From NCBI GenBank assembly GCA_016125085.1, contig WGMM01000032.1, positions 1 to 64,000 on the forward strand: 64,000 nucleotides of DNA, given 5' to 3'. Made by a program: the position numbers and the translations under genes. This document shows, piece after piece, positions 55,401 to 63,113 of the stretch (position 1 is its first letter; each line of letters opens with the position of its first letter). The notes below the pieces were generated by a model. The model was not told where the DNA came from, did not search any database, and was given only the letters and a program-made list of their open reading frames with translations. Source of the stretch: a bacterium (GTDB lineage: Bacteria > Planctomycetota > Planctomycetia > Isosphaerales > Isosphaeraceae).

Positions 55401-55624
55401 ATGCCCTTGGTGCCGTTGATCTGCTGCTCAAGGGGTGTCGTCACCGTTTCGGACACCGTCAGGGCGTCCGCGCCAGTGTAAGTGGAAGTGATCTGTACCT
55501 GCGGTGGTGCTATTTGCGGATATTGCGCGATCGGCAGCAGGAAAACGCAGATGCCGCCGGTCAGGAGCATCAGAAATGCAAGTACCGTCGCGAAGATCGG
55601 CCGTCGAATGAAGAAGTTGACCAT
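52439..55624 (-). CDS. HAE1 family RND efflux pump
   Basis: A 1061-residue AcrB/MexB-type multidrug exporter. Start MVNFFIRRPIFATVLAFLML. Landmarks: LPIAQYPQIAPPQVQITSTY, GLVVDDAIIVVENVEKYLHR with the Asp-Asp pair, NSLTFSPAMSRLFLKPKHGE, and GLETKNAILLVEFGVEMREK in helix 11. The length is that of AcrB (about 1050). It exports hydrophobic compounds using proton flow and acts as a trimer. It is transcribed behind its adaptor (55780) with a 155-bp gap and converges with RND operon 1. Likely controlled by the TetR-like protein encoded at 57444. Confidence 0.92.
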   Translation of the reverse strand: MVNFFIRRPIFATVLAFLMLLTGGICVFLLPIAQYPQIAPPQVQITSTYTGADALTVSETVTTPLEQQINGTKGMIYFSSNSTANGVANIVATFEVGYPQDIAAVDIQNKVQTATPQLPPEVKQYGVSIKKTSTDIVCVVNLIDNSGKDLYDANFLDNYGQIYVADAIKRIKGVSDVTVFGRKYAMRVWLDPDRMAEMHISPYEVIQAVQQENVQAAAGKIGGQPVPEGQAFEFPITVKGRLSKAAEFEEIIVRRKDDGSVVRLKDLARIELSSENFETSGYLDGKPAGSMPIFQYADANALAIVAEVRKEMDRISKTFPEGLEYRIAYDTTRYVEANIEEVEHTLIEAFVLVMIVVFVFLQGWRATIIPMLAIPISLVATFAMMYIFGFSLNSLTMAGLVLAIGLVVDDAIIVVENVEKYLHRGLKPLPATIAAMGEIATPIVTITLVLAAVFVPVTFIPGMTGRLYNQFALTIVFSFIFSAINSLTFSPAMSRLFLKPKHGETRFFLFRWFNRGMTWLENSYDGILEFTARHWWTIVIPSLGLLALTAWMIMTRPKAFIPTEDLGYLIVSVQAPDGTSREATSKIVKRVEAIALELPGVDHVVCLDGMSILSGTNQSNAGVVFLPLKRWSERNTEELRAAGLAKRLQGEISAKVRDAVVLVLQPPPVRGLSQTGGFEMMIQDRSGKGPQALQRVIDQFQSEARKRPELANVFSPYSARVPQLKFELDRTKARRLDVPVSDVFATLQTNLGAFYVNDFNMYGKVWKVLMQAEGEARKRPEDIQNLHVLNRKGEKVPLSSLGEVKFTLGPIDVPHYNLYAAAKVNGAPAPGFSSGQAQNAMEEVAVKVLPEGFGYEWTGTTFQERKTGNLAAYIFGLSVVCVFLFMAALYESWVRPTIIILTVPLAMFGAIVGLWYYSMPLDVFGQIGLVMLIGLETKNAILLVEFGVEMREKRGMSIVESAKIASRERLRPILMTSFAFVMGVLPMARSTGAGAFSRNSLGIVIAFGIAISTILGRFVIPIYYVLGERLIDYFARKFPRDYGDENQQLEDIDATQHAHAV

Positions 55625-55779
55625 AGCGTGTATGTCTCTTTCGTCGCCAGAATCGCCCTCGGGCGGCTTTCATTCTTCGCAAGTCGCCGATCGACCGTCC
55701 TGAAATACGGCAGGGACGGCGATTCAAGGATTCGGAATGTCATTTCGTCTGAGTTGGGACGTACCGATCCGCGCCGGTG

Positions 55780-57213
55780 TCAGTGAACAGCAGTTCGTGC
55801 GTTTTCGGCGTGCGGTTGGTCATCCTCGGTCTCGTGCTTTCTCGAAGCTGTCGCTTTTTCGAGTGGCGATGGATCCTTCTCTCCCCGGGCTGACGCTTTG
55901 CCGTCGATTCCTCTTGGCATCCGGGCAGGTTCGGCCTTGACCTCAAGCCCGGGCCGGATCAATTGCAATCCTTCAAGAATCACCGGCACACCGGCGTCCA
56001 GACCCGAGTACAAAATGCGCTGACCCTGGTATGTCGGCCCGGCATCGACCCTCTGCACCATGACCTTGTGGTCCTTGTCGATCACATAAACCACGGGGCC
56101 CGCTTCGGTTTCCATCACCGCCGTCTCAGGCACGACAACGGCATCGTCGATCTTCTCCACGGTGAATTTCATTCCGACATAGGCTCCCGGCAGCAGAACT
56201 CCGTTCGGGTTCGGCAACTTTGCCTTCATCAGAAATGTCGACGTCGTCGGGTCGATCGTATTGTCGATAAAATAGGCCCTGCCGCCCTCGGCATATTCCA
56301 TTTCGCCTTCAAGGCCCGTCCGCGTCAGTTTGACTTCGAGCCCTTGTTCGGTCAGCTTGGTGATCCGTTCCAGATATCGGGCGCTGGGCCGCATGTCCAC
56401 GCTCATCGGGTCGAGTTGCTGAATCGTGGCAAGCTCCGAAAATTCCGCACCCAGCTCAGGGCCGACGAGGTTGCCGATCTTGATCTTCGCTTCGCCGATC
56501 CTGCCGTCGATCGCGGCCGTCATGCGACAATAGCCCAGATTGATCTCGGCATCGCGAACAGCAGCCCGGGCGGCTTCCACCTGGGCTTTCGCCGCCAGAA
56601 TCCCGACTTCGTAATCAGCCTTCGCCTGTTCGAGCGAAGCCTTGTCCGAACCGACCTGGGCTTCGTATTTCTTGCGATTCGCCTCAGCCCGGTCCACGTC
56701 CTCCCGCGAGGCCGCATTGCGGCTTTGCAGCGACTTCGCCCGGTTCTCTTCCACCACGCCAAGATTCAATTGGGCCTGATCCAGCGCCAATTGAGCCTGA
56801 GCGATTTCCCTGACTTTCGACTGCTCGGCCTTCGTCAAGGTGGCGTTGGCTTCGTCCAGCTTCGCTTTGGCCTGCTCCAGTGAGATCTTGTACGGCACTT
56901 CGTCGATCACGAACAACAGCTGACCCTTCTTGACGAGCGAACCTTCCTCGAAATGCTTTTCCGTCAGGAACCCGCGAACCCGAGCCTTCACGACCACCTC
57001 TTCCATGGCCCGGGTCGTGCCGTTGAGCGATATTTCGATCGGAACGGCCATCCGGCGCGATTCCACCACACCGACAGTCGGCGGTGGCGGCACAACGACC
57101 GCAGGCGGTTTCTGGCAGCCGGTCGGCATGGTGACACCGACAAGAACTGCCGCCACGATTCGAATCGCCGAACGTTCGATCCTGACGCCTCCGCCGAATC
57201 TATCGATTTGCAT
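55780..57213 (-). CDS. RND efflux periplasmic adaptor
   Basis: A 477-residue adaptor from ATG 57213. An N-terminal membrane or lipoprotein signal (IVAAVLVGVTMPTGC) carries Cys33, although the residue three before Cys is Pro, an atypical lipobox. The AcrA/MexA pattern follows: RAMEEVVVKARVRGFLTEKH, FEEGSLVKKGQLLFVIDEVP, a long coiled-coil hairpin (about residues 105-190), TAAIDGRIGEAKIKIGNLVG, and a barrel with GAYVGMKFTVEKIDDAVVVP. The C-terminal 55 residues are charged and probably unstructured. It works with the HAE1 pump encoded downstream and is divergent from the TetR-type gene. Confidence 0.88.
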   Translation of the reverse strand: MQIDRFGGGVRIERSAIRIVAAVLVGVTMPTGCQKPPAVVVPPPPTVGVVESRRMAVPIEISLNGTTRAMEEVVVKARVRGFLTEKHFEEGSLVKKGQLLFVIDEVPYKISLEQAKAKLDEANATLTKAEQSKVREIAQAQLALDQAQLNLGVVEENRAKSLQSRNAASREDVDRAEANRKKYEAQVGSDKASLEQAKADYEVGILAAKAQVEAARAAVRDAEINLGYCRMTAAIDGRIGEAKIKIGNLVGPELGAEFSELATIQQLDPMSVDMRPSARYLERITKLTEQGLEVKLTRTGLEGEMEYAEGGRAYFIDNTIDPTTSTFLMKAKLPNPNGVLLPGAYVGMKFTVEKIDDAVVVPETAVMETEAGPVVYVIDKDHKVMVQRVDAGPTYQGQRILYSGLDAGVPVILEGLQLIRPGLEVKAEPARMPRGIDGKASARGEKDPSPLEKATASRKHETEDDQPHAENARTAVH

Positions 57214-57370
57214 GATGCCGTCTTTCAATCGATGATGCCCAATTCCGGTGCGGCCGGTTATCATGGTCATCTTGCTCCGACACTCGTTCTGGAGCGAACG
57301 CCGAGTCGCGAACTTACCCTGCCATTCGCCACGATCGCAGGCCTTTCGGGCATTGCGACTACGTTCTATG

Positions 57371-57407
57371 GTAAACTCGGCAATACAGGAAGTCAACGAG
57401 CGTTTAC
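57371..57407. promoter_or_regulatory. Candidate TetR-type operator (inverted repeat)
   Basis: GTAAAC-TCG (57371-57379) and CGAGC-GTTTAC (57397-57407) form an imperfect inverted repeat, half-sites 31 bp apart from centre to centre, between the divergent adaptor and TetR genes. Shared GTAAAC/GTTTAC cores are exact. Confidence 0.4.
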
Positions 57408-57443
57408 TTCGTGATCGACGGGAGCGCATCGCAGGAAGGCGGA

Positions 57444-58046
57444 ATGATGGTGGAACAGGACGGTGATTTGACCGATAAATGTGCGCAGGTCCGGAAACGG
57501 TGTTCATCGACCACGCGCGAAGCCATTCTGGATTCGGCCATGCGACGCTTCGCACGCCACGGCTTCGAATGCTCAGGCGTGCGTGAAATCGCGGCCGATG
57601 CCGGCGTGACCGCCGCACTCGTGAATCGCTACTTCGGCTCCAAGGAAGGGCTGTTCGCAGCCGTGATCGAACGGGCGTTCGATGTGGGCGACCTGCTCGA
57701 ATGCGATCCCGCTGAATTGGCCCGGCGGCTCGCGGTTCACATCGTCCGATCACGGGAAAATCGCCAGGGCGACAAACCCACTCCGCTTCTTCTGCTGCTG
57801 CGAACGGCCGCCGAACCTGGCGCCGTGAACCTCTTGCGGCAAAATCTGGACCGAAACTTCGTCGGCAAACTGGCCGCGAGGCTCGAAGGCCCGGACACGC
57901 AACACAGGGCCGCCATGGTCGCCGCTCTGATGACCGGATTCGCCACCCTGGACCAGTCACTCAAATGCAGCGCGATCGAAGAAGACGATCGGCAAAGACT
58001 CATCGAAAAAATGACCGGATACCTTGATCAGTGGATCCGGGGCTGA
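57444..58046 (+). CDS. TetR family transcriptional regulator
   Basis: A 200-residue regulator from ATG 57444 behind AGGAAGGCGGA (GTG at 57411 would add 11 residues). The N-terminal DNA-binding domain is clear: STTREAILDSAMRRFARHGF, then CSGVREIAADAGVTAALVNR with the recognition helix VTAALVNRYFGSKEGLFAAV. The C-terminal ligand domain includes LLLLLRTAAEPGAVNLLRQN and ends EKMTGYLDQWIRG. It is divergent from the adaptor of the HAE1 pump across 230 bp, and by analogy with AcrR-type regulators it probably represses that pump. The ligand is unknown. Confidence 0.88.
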   Translation: MMVEQDGDLTDKCAQVRKRCSSTTREAILDSAMRRFARHGFECSGVREIAADAGVTAALVNRYFGSKEGLFAAVIERAFDVGDLLECDPAELARRLAVHIVRSRENRQGDKPTPLLLLLRTAAEPGAVNLLRQNLDRNFVGKLAARLEGPDTQHRAAMVAALMTGFATLDQSLKCSAIEEDDRQRLIEKMTGYLDQWIRG

Positions 58047-58228
58047 TCGAAATACGCTTGCGATTTCGATCTTCGGGCCCGATTCGCATTTTCCTTTTCC
58101 TGACATATTTGCGGACCCCGTGAATGCCCGAATCAATCCGGCCCTGAGCATCGAAGTTCCGTGAAAACACGGCTTTCGAAGCCCAGGGCCGAACGCACCA
58201 CGTCCCCCGACTCGCGTCGTGGTCGTTT

Positions 58229-59521
58229 TCAATGACTGCAACGATTGACGGCCGCTGCGATGCAGGCCGATTCGACAATCTGGGCCGTCGCCCGATCGCC
58301 CCATGCAGCAGCCACTTCGGAAATGTCGTCGTCCGTAATGGACCCCGGTCGAACCGAGATCTTCTTCGCCAGAGCCAGTGCCTTGCGATGCGATGCAGGA
58401 ATAGCGGCGTCTTCCGCGCCTTCCGCGATCTTTCTCAGAGTTTCGTCGGAATCTCCGTTCGCGAGGGCCGCCGCACGTGCCTTCGCTCCGGCAGCCGCAG
58501 CGTTATCAGCCAGGGCACAGATCCAGAAAATCCTCGACCGCAGCTCGACCGGCACGGCATCTTCAGGCGTCGATGCCGTCATCGCCCGTGTCCAGCTATT
58601 GAGCCGGGCTTCGCCGAAAGCCCCCTGATTTTTCAGGAACGCTTCGACCTGGCATGTTTCCAATTCGGAGGCGTTTCGAACCGCAGCGAACCAGTCATCG
58701 ATCGAAGGCAATTCCCGCTTCGCGCCGGCGACTTCGCGGGCATAATCGATCAGCTTCGACTTCCTGCCGGACGTCTTCGGATTCGCCCTGTCAGCATAAG
58801 TGCGATGATCTTCCTGCGGAATGTTCAAGGGCCCCGTCCACCGGTTCATCGCGTTGTAATTGGCGATAGCCAGAATGATTTCGTCGATCTGTCCCTGGTC
58901 GAATTTTTTGCCTAGCGCTTCGAAGATGTCTTTCGGAACCGGCCGATGCGGAGCGACCGTCTTCCAGACAGCCAGGCGACGCGCGGCACGTGTGGGCTCG
59001 TCGGCTTCGCTCCAGTCGCCATCGAGATTCGCGATCGCATCTTCCGAGAGACCGGCCGAGGAAAGCTTCACTTCCTGATGACCCAGGCAATAGGCACACT
59101 GGTTGAGCCGGGAAGCGATCCAGAACAGTTCGACCTTGAACGTCGAATCGACTTTGCCCTGATTCCCCGCCAGGCCTGAACTGGCGAGCGAGGACCAGGC
59201 TTTGGGCAAATAAAATCGACGCATCAGGCCGTTGTTGACGATGCCCAGAGCGCTGGAACGGCCACGCTGACGGTCTTCCTCCGAAGGCTGCGGCAGGGGC
59301 AGTCGCGGCTTGTGGGCTTTCGAACGCTCCAGCCATTGGAGCGTCGCCGTGCGGTCCAGAACGAAATCGGGTGCCGACTTCGCGGATTCATCGGCTGCCT
59401 GTGACCAGGCCCCACCCAGCATAAGCCCGGCCGCCGCGATAACGGCTGCGGAAACTGGCGACACGCCTGATTTTCCGGAGACGACCGTTCGGCTCCGTTT
59501 TCTGCCATAAGAAATTCTCAT
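58229..59521 (-). CDS. AhpD-like carboxymuconolactone decarboxylase family protein
   Basis: A 430-residue protein from ATG 59521, with AGGAG 8 nt upstream. A signal-like hydrophobic segment (SAAVIAAAGLMLGGAWSQAA) ends near residue 42. Residues about 95-160 hold the AhpD motif with C142-x2-C145-x2-H148 (CAYCLGHQEVKLS). A second AhpD-like half, near residue 330, contains FWICALADNAAAAGAKARAA without the second Cys. AhpD proteins are thiol peroxidase partners. Peroxidase activity here is inferred. It is last in a DUF1559-lipoprotein-AhpD run. Confidence 0.8.
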   Translation of the reverse strand: MRISYGRKRSRTVVSGKSGVSPVSAAVIAAAGLMLGGAWSQAADESAKSAPDFVLDRTATLQWLERSKAHKPRLPLPQPSEEDRQRGRSSALGIVNNGLMRRFYLPKAWSSLASSGLAGNQGKVDSTFKVELFWIASRLNQCAYCLGHQEVKLSSAGLSEDAIANLDGDWSEADEPTRAARRLAVWKTVAPHRPVPKDIFEALGKKFDQGQIDEIILAIANYNAMNRWTGPLNIPQEDHRTYADRANPKTSGRKSKLIDYAREVAGAKRELPSIDDWFAAVRNASELETCQVEAFLKNQGAFGEARLNSWTRAMTASTPEDAVPVELRSRIFWICALADNAAAAGAKARAAALANGDSDETLRKIAEGAEDAAIPASHRKALALAKKISVRPGSITDDDISEVAAAWGDRATAQIVESACIAAAVNRCSH

Positions 59522-59624
59522 GTCTCGATCTCCTGATATATTGCCTCGAACGATCCGCCAGGCAGAAACCGGGCCGGGCGAACGATCTCGTCCGGCCCGG
59601 TTCCGCAGGGGTTGCACGCAGGGA

Positions 59625-60029
59625 TCAGCCCTCTTCGCGGACGATCATGTTGACGGGATTGGTCGTGATGGCATATACGGCCGTGCGCTGGACTTTCCGG
59701 CCCTTGCCGGTTTTCAGCGTCAGTCGCACGGGCAGCGTGACATTGTTGCCCGCCAGCCGGGCCGGCTGAGGCTCGAACGTGACGAGAGACGTGCCTGCCT
59801 TCCAGTCCGGGTCGTAAACGACGATCGCGGGATTGCCCGACGCCAGATCTTCACTCGAAGTGCCGGATTTCCAGGCTTCGAGGGCAGTCGACAGAATCTC
59901 TTCGGCCTGAGCAGGGTCGGAAACTCGCGAACCGCCGCAGGCACACCCGGATGCCAGAGTCAGGAACACGGCTGCGATCAGCCAGTGACTTGCTTTCGAT
60001 GCAGCGATCGGCTTGAAGAATCGATTCAT
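59625..60029 (-). CDS. Small secreted lipoprotein, unassigned
   Basis: A 134-residue protein. The N-terminus (HWLIAAVFLTLASGCACGGS) has a clear lipobox LASGC, cleaved before the first Cys. The mature part is about 100 residues, including SGNPAIVVYDPDWKAGTSLV and VTLPVRLTLKTGKGRKVQRT. No family is recognised. Proteins of this size with this pattern sit between DUF1559 and other genes in planctomycete operons. It lies 36 bp behind the DUF1559 gene and 103 bp before the AhpD-like gene, probably one transcript. Outer-membrane or inner-membrane attachment is undetermined. Confidence 0.75.
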   Translation of the reverse strand: MNRFFKPIAASKASHWLIAAVFLTLASGCACGGSRVSDPAQAEEILSTALEAWKSGTSSEDLASGNPAIVVYDPDWKAGTSLVTFEPQPARLAGNNVTLPVRLTLKTGKGRKVQRTAVYAITTNPVNMIVREEG

Positions 60030-60064
60030 GGCTATTTTCTCTTTCCTGGTCGGTCAGGGCTGGT

Positions 60065-61075
60065 TCAATATGCGTCCGCGCTGATGACTTCGCCGCCGTT
60101 TCGCGTGCCCAGAGCCCGCCACGTCACCGGGTTCACGGTGTTTTTGACGAACCGGACCGACCCGTCAGCCAGGGCCACGTTCACTCCGCCCGGGTGGCGG
60201 CTGTTCGTCGTCGTCGCAATGCGAGACGGCGGATACATGCACGACCGCGAATTCGGAGGACCGGAGTGCCAGTAGCTGGTCGTCGAGTGATAGCCATACG
60301 TCCAGGGCGCGCCGACATTCGAATAGCCCTGAAAGCTCAGGTTCGTGATGTCGAACGTGCGACAAAGCTGGTAGGCTTCTTCTGAGGTGTTCGGATAAGT
60401 GCCGGGCCGGAAAGTGTCGGATGAATCGGTCACGATGGCGTTATTGAAATCGCCCATCGTGTGCTCGGCGAAAGCGGCCGTGTTCGATGTGCCGTCGATC
60501 ACATCAGCCAGCCGGATCCTCTGCGAGCTGAAGAACAAGCCGTTCGGGTTGGCGACTTTGCCGTTGTTGACATTGGCCGTGTCTTCCTCTCCGTACCACA
60601 TCGCCACGCTCGTGCCTTCGTTGGCACGATAGTTGATGCCGGCGGAAGCATAGCCCGGAGCCACAAGGCCAAGCGGGATCTGAGTGTTCACGTCGCTCGG
60701 GCACAGGAACGACATAACCGTCGTCGCCGAGGCGGTCACGTTCTGAAGGTCGAAGCTGCCGAATGCGAAATTGAGCGTGTCATACACATTCTTCTGTTCC
60801 ATCTGCCCGAGGATCCGGGCGAATTGCGAAAACGGCCGGTAAGTGCCCGCCTGCAGCGTTCGGCCCAGAGGCAGGGCCTCGTTCACGTCGTGATAGTTGT
60901 GCATCGCCAGGGCGAGTTGCTTCAGGTTATTCACGCACTGGCTTCGTCGGGCCGCTTCCCGTGCCGATTGAACGGCGGGGAGCAGCAATGAAATGAGAAC
61001 TGCGATGATAGCGATGACGACGAGCAGCTCGATGAGCGTGAAACCGCGAGAATTTCGGACGCGACCACGTACCAT
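60065..61075 (-). CDS. DUF1559 domain protein with type IV pilin-like N-terminus
   Basis: A 336-residue planctomycete DUF1559 protein. The N-terminus RGFTLIELLVVIAIIAVLIS is a prepilin methylation motif and helix, followed by LPAVQSAREAARRSQCVNNL and QLALAMHNYHDVNEALPLG. The C-terminus holds GVNVALADGSVRFVKNTVNP. The family is abundant in planctomycetes and is thought to be related to secretion pseudopilins; function is unknown. A strong GGAGG precedes the ATG at 61075. The gene heads a run with the lipoprotein and AhpD-like genes. Confidence 0.93.
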   Translation of the reverse strand: MVRGRVRNSRGFTLIELLVVIAIIAVLISLLLPAVQSAREAARRSQCVNNLKQLALAMHNYHDVNEALPLGRTLQAGTYRPFSQFARILGQMEQKNVYDTLNFAFGSFDLQNVTASATTVMSFLCPSDVNTQIPLGLVAPGYASAGINYRANEGTSVAMWYGEEDTANVNNGKVANPNGLFFSSQRIRLADVIDGTSNTAAFAEHTMGDFNNAIVTDSSDTFRPGTYPNTSEEAYQLCRTFDITNLSFQGYSNVGAPWTYGYHSTTSYWHSGPPNSRSCMYPPSRIATTTNSRHPGGVNVALADGSVRFVKNTVNPVTWRALGTRNGGEVISADAY

Positions 61076-61531
61076 GTCTGAGGTACCTCCGGGAAAGGAC
61101 CGATGAGGGCGATTCGAATTGAGATTGATTCCGAAACCGTTCGCCGGTTCGTATTTCCGGCGCGTACCGATTCCGTCGGTTCATTGGCGTGCCTGACCGT
61201 CGCGAATGTCGAATCGCCGTGGTTCCCCGCCGGTCAACGCTCGCACATGTGCGGCTGGGGCAGAAATGCGATTCCGACTTCGGCGCAATACCGGTCAGAA
61301 ATGACTATGCGACAGGTTCGTCATGAATATCAGGACCAACTTCATACTCGCCCGTTCAGGCCAGAGTTACCTCGATCGAAGAACTCCCGCCGATTCGGTT
61401 GTGCTGCATTTCAGGTCCGAGATACCGGAGCGAACGTAATCGAATCGCCTGATACGGTATCGAATCCCTCAATGCGACCGGAGAGCCGAAAGCCACCGGA
61501 CGGTATGAAGATCATGACGGACGCATCGCTC
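61076..61531. other. Intergenic region upstream of DUF1559 gene
   Basis: 456 bp. It holds the ribosome site and presumably the promoter of the DUF1559 gene. A forward frame across it lacks signs of being real. No other feature is seen. Confidence 0.45.
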
Positions 61532-61996
61532 TCAACCGAAGCGAGGCGGTTCCGGTATCGGTTCGAAACAGGGAGAATCGAAATCAAGTGAATCTGTCAG
61601 GACGGCTCGCACGAAAGGGTCGGAACCCGAGGCAGGCAAAGCCCATGCCGTGCACTTCCAGGGGAAGGGGATCGTCGGCGTGCCAGCGACGCTGCCAGGC
61701 GAAAACGGCTGAGGTGTCTGTGACCGGCAAAGCGGCCCTTCGCAGCCGGACTTGCGGATCCTCGACGATTCGCCGGCCGCTGGCGACTGATCGGCACTGC
61801 CACGTTCCCAGGAAAGCGAATCGCCGTCCATGCTCGGCACATACGCGATTCGTCCGCAGTGCTGTGCCTGAGCCCATTGAGGGAAAGCCAGCGAGACAAA
61901 AAACAACAGACCGATCACCCGGATGGATGCGAACCGGATCGAGCGACCCAGCCGGGCAAGTGCGTGTCGGGCTTTGGCAATGCCTGCCAGGAGCAT
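61532..61996 (-). CDS. Small secreted Cys-containing protein, unassigned
   Basis: A 154-residue protein. After a basic start, SIRVIGLLFFVSLAFPQWAQ followed by AQHC is a signal peptide, and the mature part has a C-x-GPLC-like segment (SGCEGPLCRSQTPQPFSPGS) and later PWKCTAWALP. Similar short planctomycete proteins with C-x-GP-x-C, Pro-rich stretches and a W-x-C end exist, but I cannot name a family. Four cysteines in the mature part suggest disulfides. The ribosome site is weak. It is divergent from the SGNH hydrolase. Confidence 0.5.
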   Translation of the reverse strand: MLLAGIAKARHALARLGRSIRFASIRVIGLLFFVSLAFPQWAQAQHCGRIAYVPSMDGDSLSWERGSADQSPAAGESSRIRKSGCEGPLCRSQTPQPFSPGSVAGTPTIPFPWKCTAWALPASGSDPFVRAVLTDSLDFDSPCFEPIPEPPRFG

Positions 61997-62121
61997 CCGG
62001 CGGTCCGTTCTGGTCTTTCGAAGTTCACAGGATCACGCGACGGAAAATCGCGCTCGGTCAGATAGATTGAGTCTACTTCGGGAAATCGAAAACATACAAG
62101 CGAAATTTCGAAAATTTTCTC

Positions 62122-62150
62122 TTCGAATTTTTTCGTTCGCACGATATAAA
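62122..62150 (+). promoter_or_regulatory. Candidate promoter in AT-rich leader of SGNH gene
   Basis: TTCGAA (62122-62127) and TATAAA (62145-62150), 17 bp apart, within a strikingly AT-rich leader (62081-62155). Start ATG is at 62209. The -10 is good and the -35 poor; the AT-rich part upstream might act as an UP-type element. Confidence 0.4.
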
Positions 62151-62208
62151 GAAATGTACTCTTCTCTCTCACTCACAGATACAACTTGTCATTCGGAAGA
62201 AGACACTC

Positions 62209-62964
62209 ATGTCCCGCCGACCGGTGCGCGCCATGATCGTTCTCTCGGCTCTTTGCGTCTTCAGCGGGGCCGGATGGATCGTCGTCGCTCAACAGCCCGA
62301 ACTACCTGGTTCTTCGCGCTCCGCCTCGAAGAAAATCGATCTGGACAGGTTCGAAAAGCAGGTCCGAGACTTCGAAGAAGCGGACAAAGCCAACCCGCCG
62401 CATCCGGGCTCTATCGTGTTCACCGGCAGTTCTTCCGTCCGTCACTGGCACAAAAATCTTGCCAAAGACTTCGAAGGGCTGGCCGTTCTCGGCCGTGGCT
62501 TCGGTGGCAGCACCATGCCGGAATTGTTCCACTTTATGGACAGGCTCGTCGTGCCCTATAAGCCGCGGGCCGTTGTCGTCTATGAAGGAGATAACGACCT
62601 CAACGCCGGGATCACGGTCGAAGAACTCCTCGAAGATTACCGCAAATTCCATAAACGGCTGCAACGCAAGGTTCCCGGCTGCCGCCTTTTCGTTCTGGCG
62701 ATCAAGCCGAGCCCGTCCCGCGAGAAAGTCTGGGATCAGGCTCAGGAGGCCAATACCCGGCTTGCCCAATGGTGCAAGTCCGAGACGAACGTCACTTTCA
62801 TCGACGTGGCCACTCCCATGCTCAACGAAGCCGGCAAGCCCAGACCCGAATTGTTCCTCAGAGATCGACTGCATATGACGCGGGAGGGGTATGCGGTCTG
62901 GCTCAAAGCGATCGAACCTCACCTGGCCAGGTTCGCCACACCGGAATCGGCCCAACTTCGCTGA
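62209..62964 (+). CDS. Secreted SGNH/GDSL-type hydrolase
   Basis: A 251-residue secreted protein. The signal peptide is AMIVLSALCVFSGAGWIVVA, ending near VAQQ. SGNH blocks: SIVFTGSSSVRHWHKNLAKD with the nucleophile Ser, LGRGFGGSTMPELFHFM with the Gly, VVVYEGDNDLNAGITVEELL with the Asn, and RDRLHMTREGYAVWLKAI with the Asp and His. This is an acylesterase family acting on sugars or lipids. It is preceded by an AT-rich region with a good TATAAA. No operon partner is obvious. Confidence 0.9.
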   Translation: MSRRPVRAMIVLSALCVFSGAGWIVVAQQPELPGSSRSASKKIDLDRFEKQVRDFEEADKANPPHPGSIVFTGSSSVRHWHKNLAKDFEGLAVLGRGFGGSTMPELFHFMDRLVVPYKPRAVVVYEGDNDLNAGITVEELLEDYRKFHKRLQRKVPGCRLFVLAIKPSPSREKVWDQAQEANTRLAQWCKSETNVTFIDVATPMLNEAGKPRPELFLRDRLHMTREGYAVWLKAIEPHLARFATPESAQLR

Positions 62965-63113
62965 ATCTTGTCTCGCCGTTCTTTCCGATTCCTGCCCGGA
63001 TTATCACGTCGTCTTATCTTATCTTGATGGCTTCGTTGACATCATCGAACTCATTCATTCCGCTTACGCATTCGACTCGTGTTCCCGAATGCCCTGGGAT
63101 ATGATCGATCGTC

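Noticed and set aside
58159..58172. CCGTG-AAAA-CACGG stem-loop between the TetR and AhpD-like genes
   Set aside because: Only five base pairs and no T-tract on either strand; too weak to call a terminator.
61103..61591. Forward frame of 162 codons upstream of the DUF1559 gene
   Set aside because: Composition is atypical, no signal or domain is visible and it overlaps a more plausible minus-strand secreted protein.
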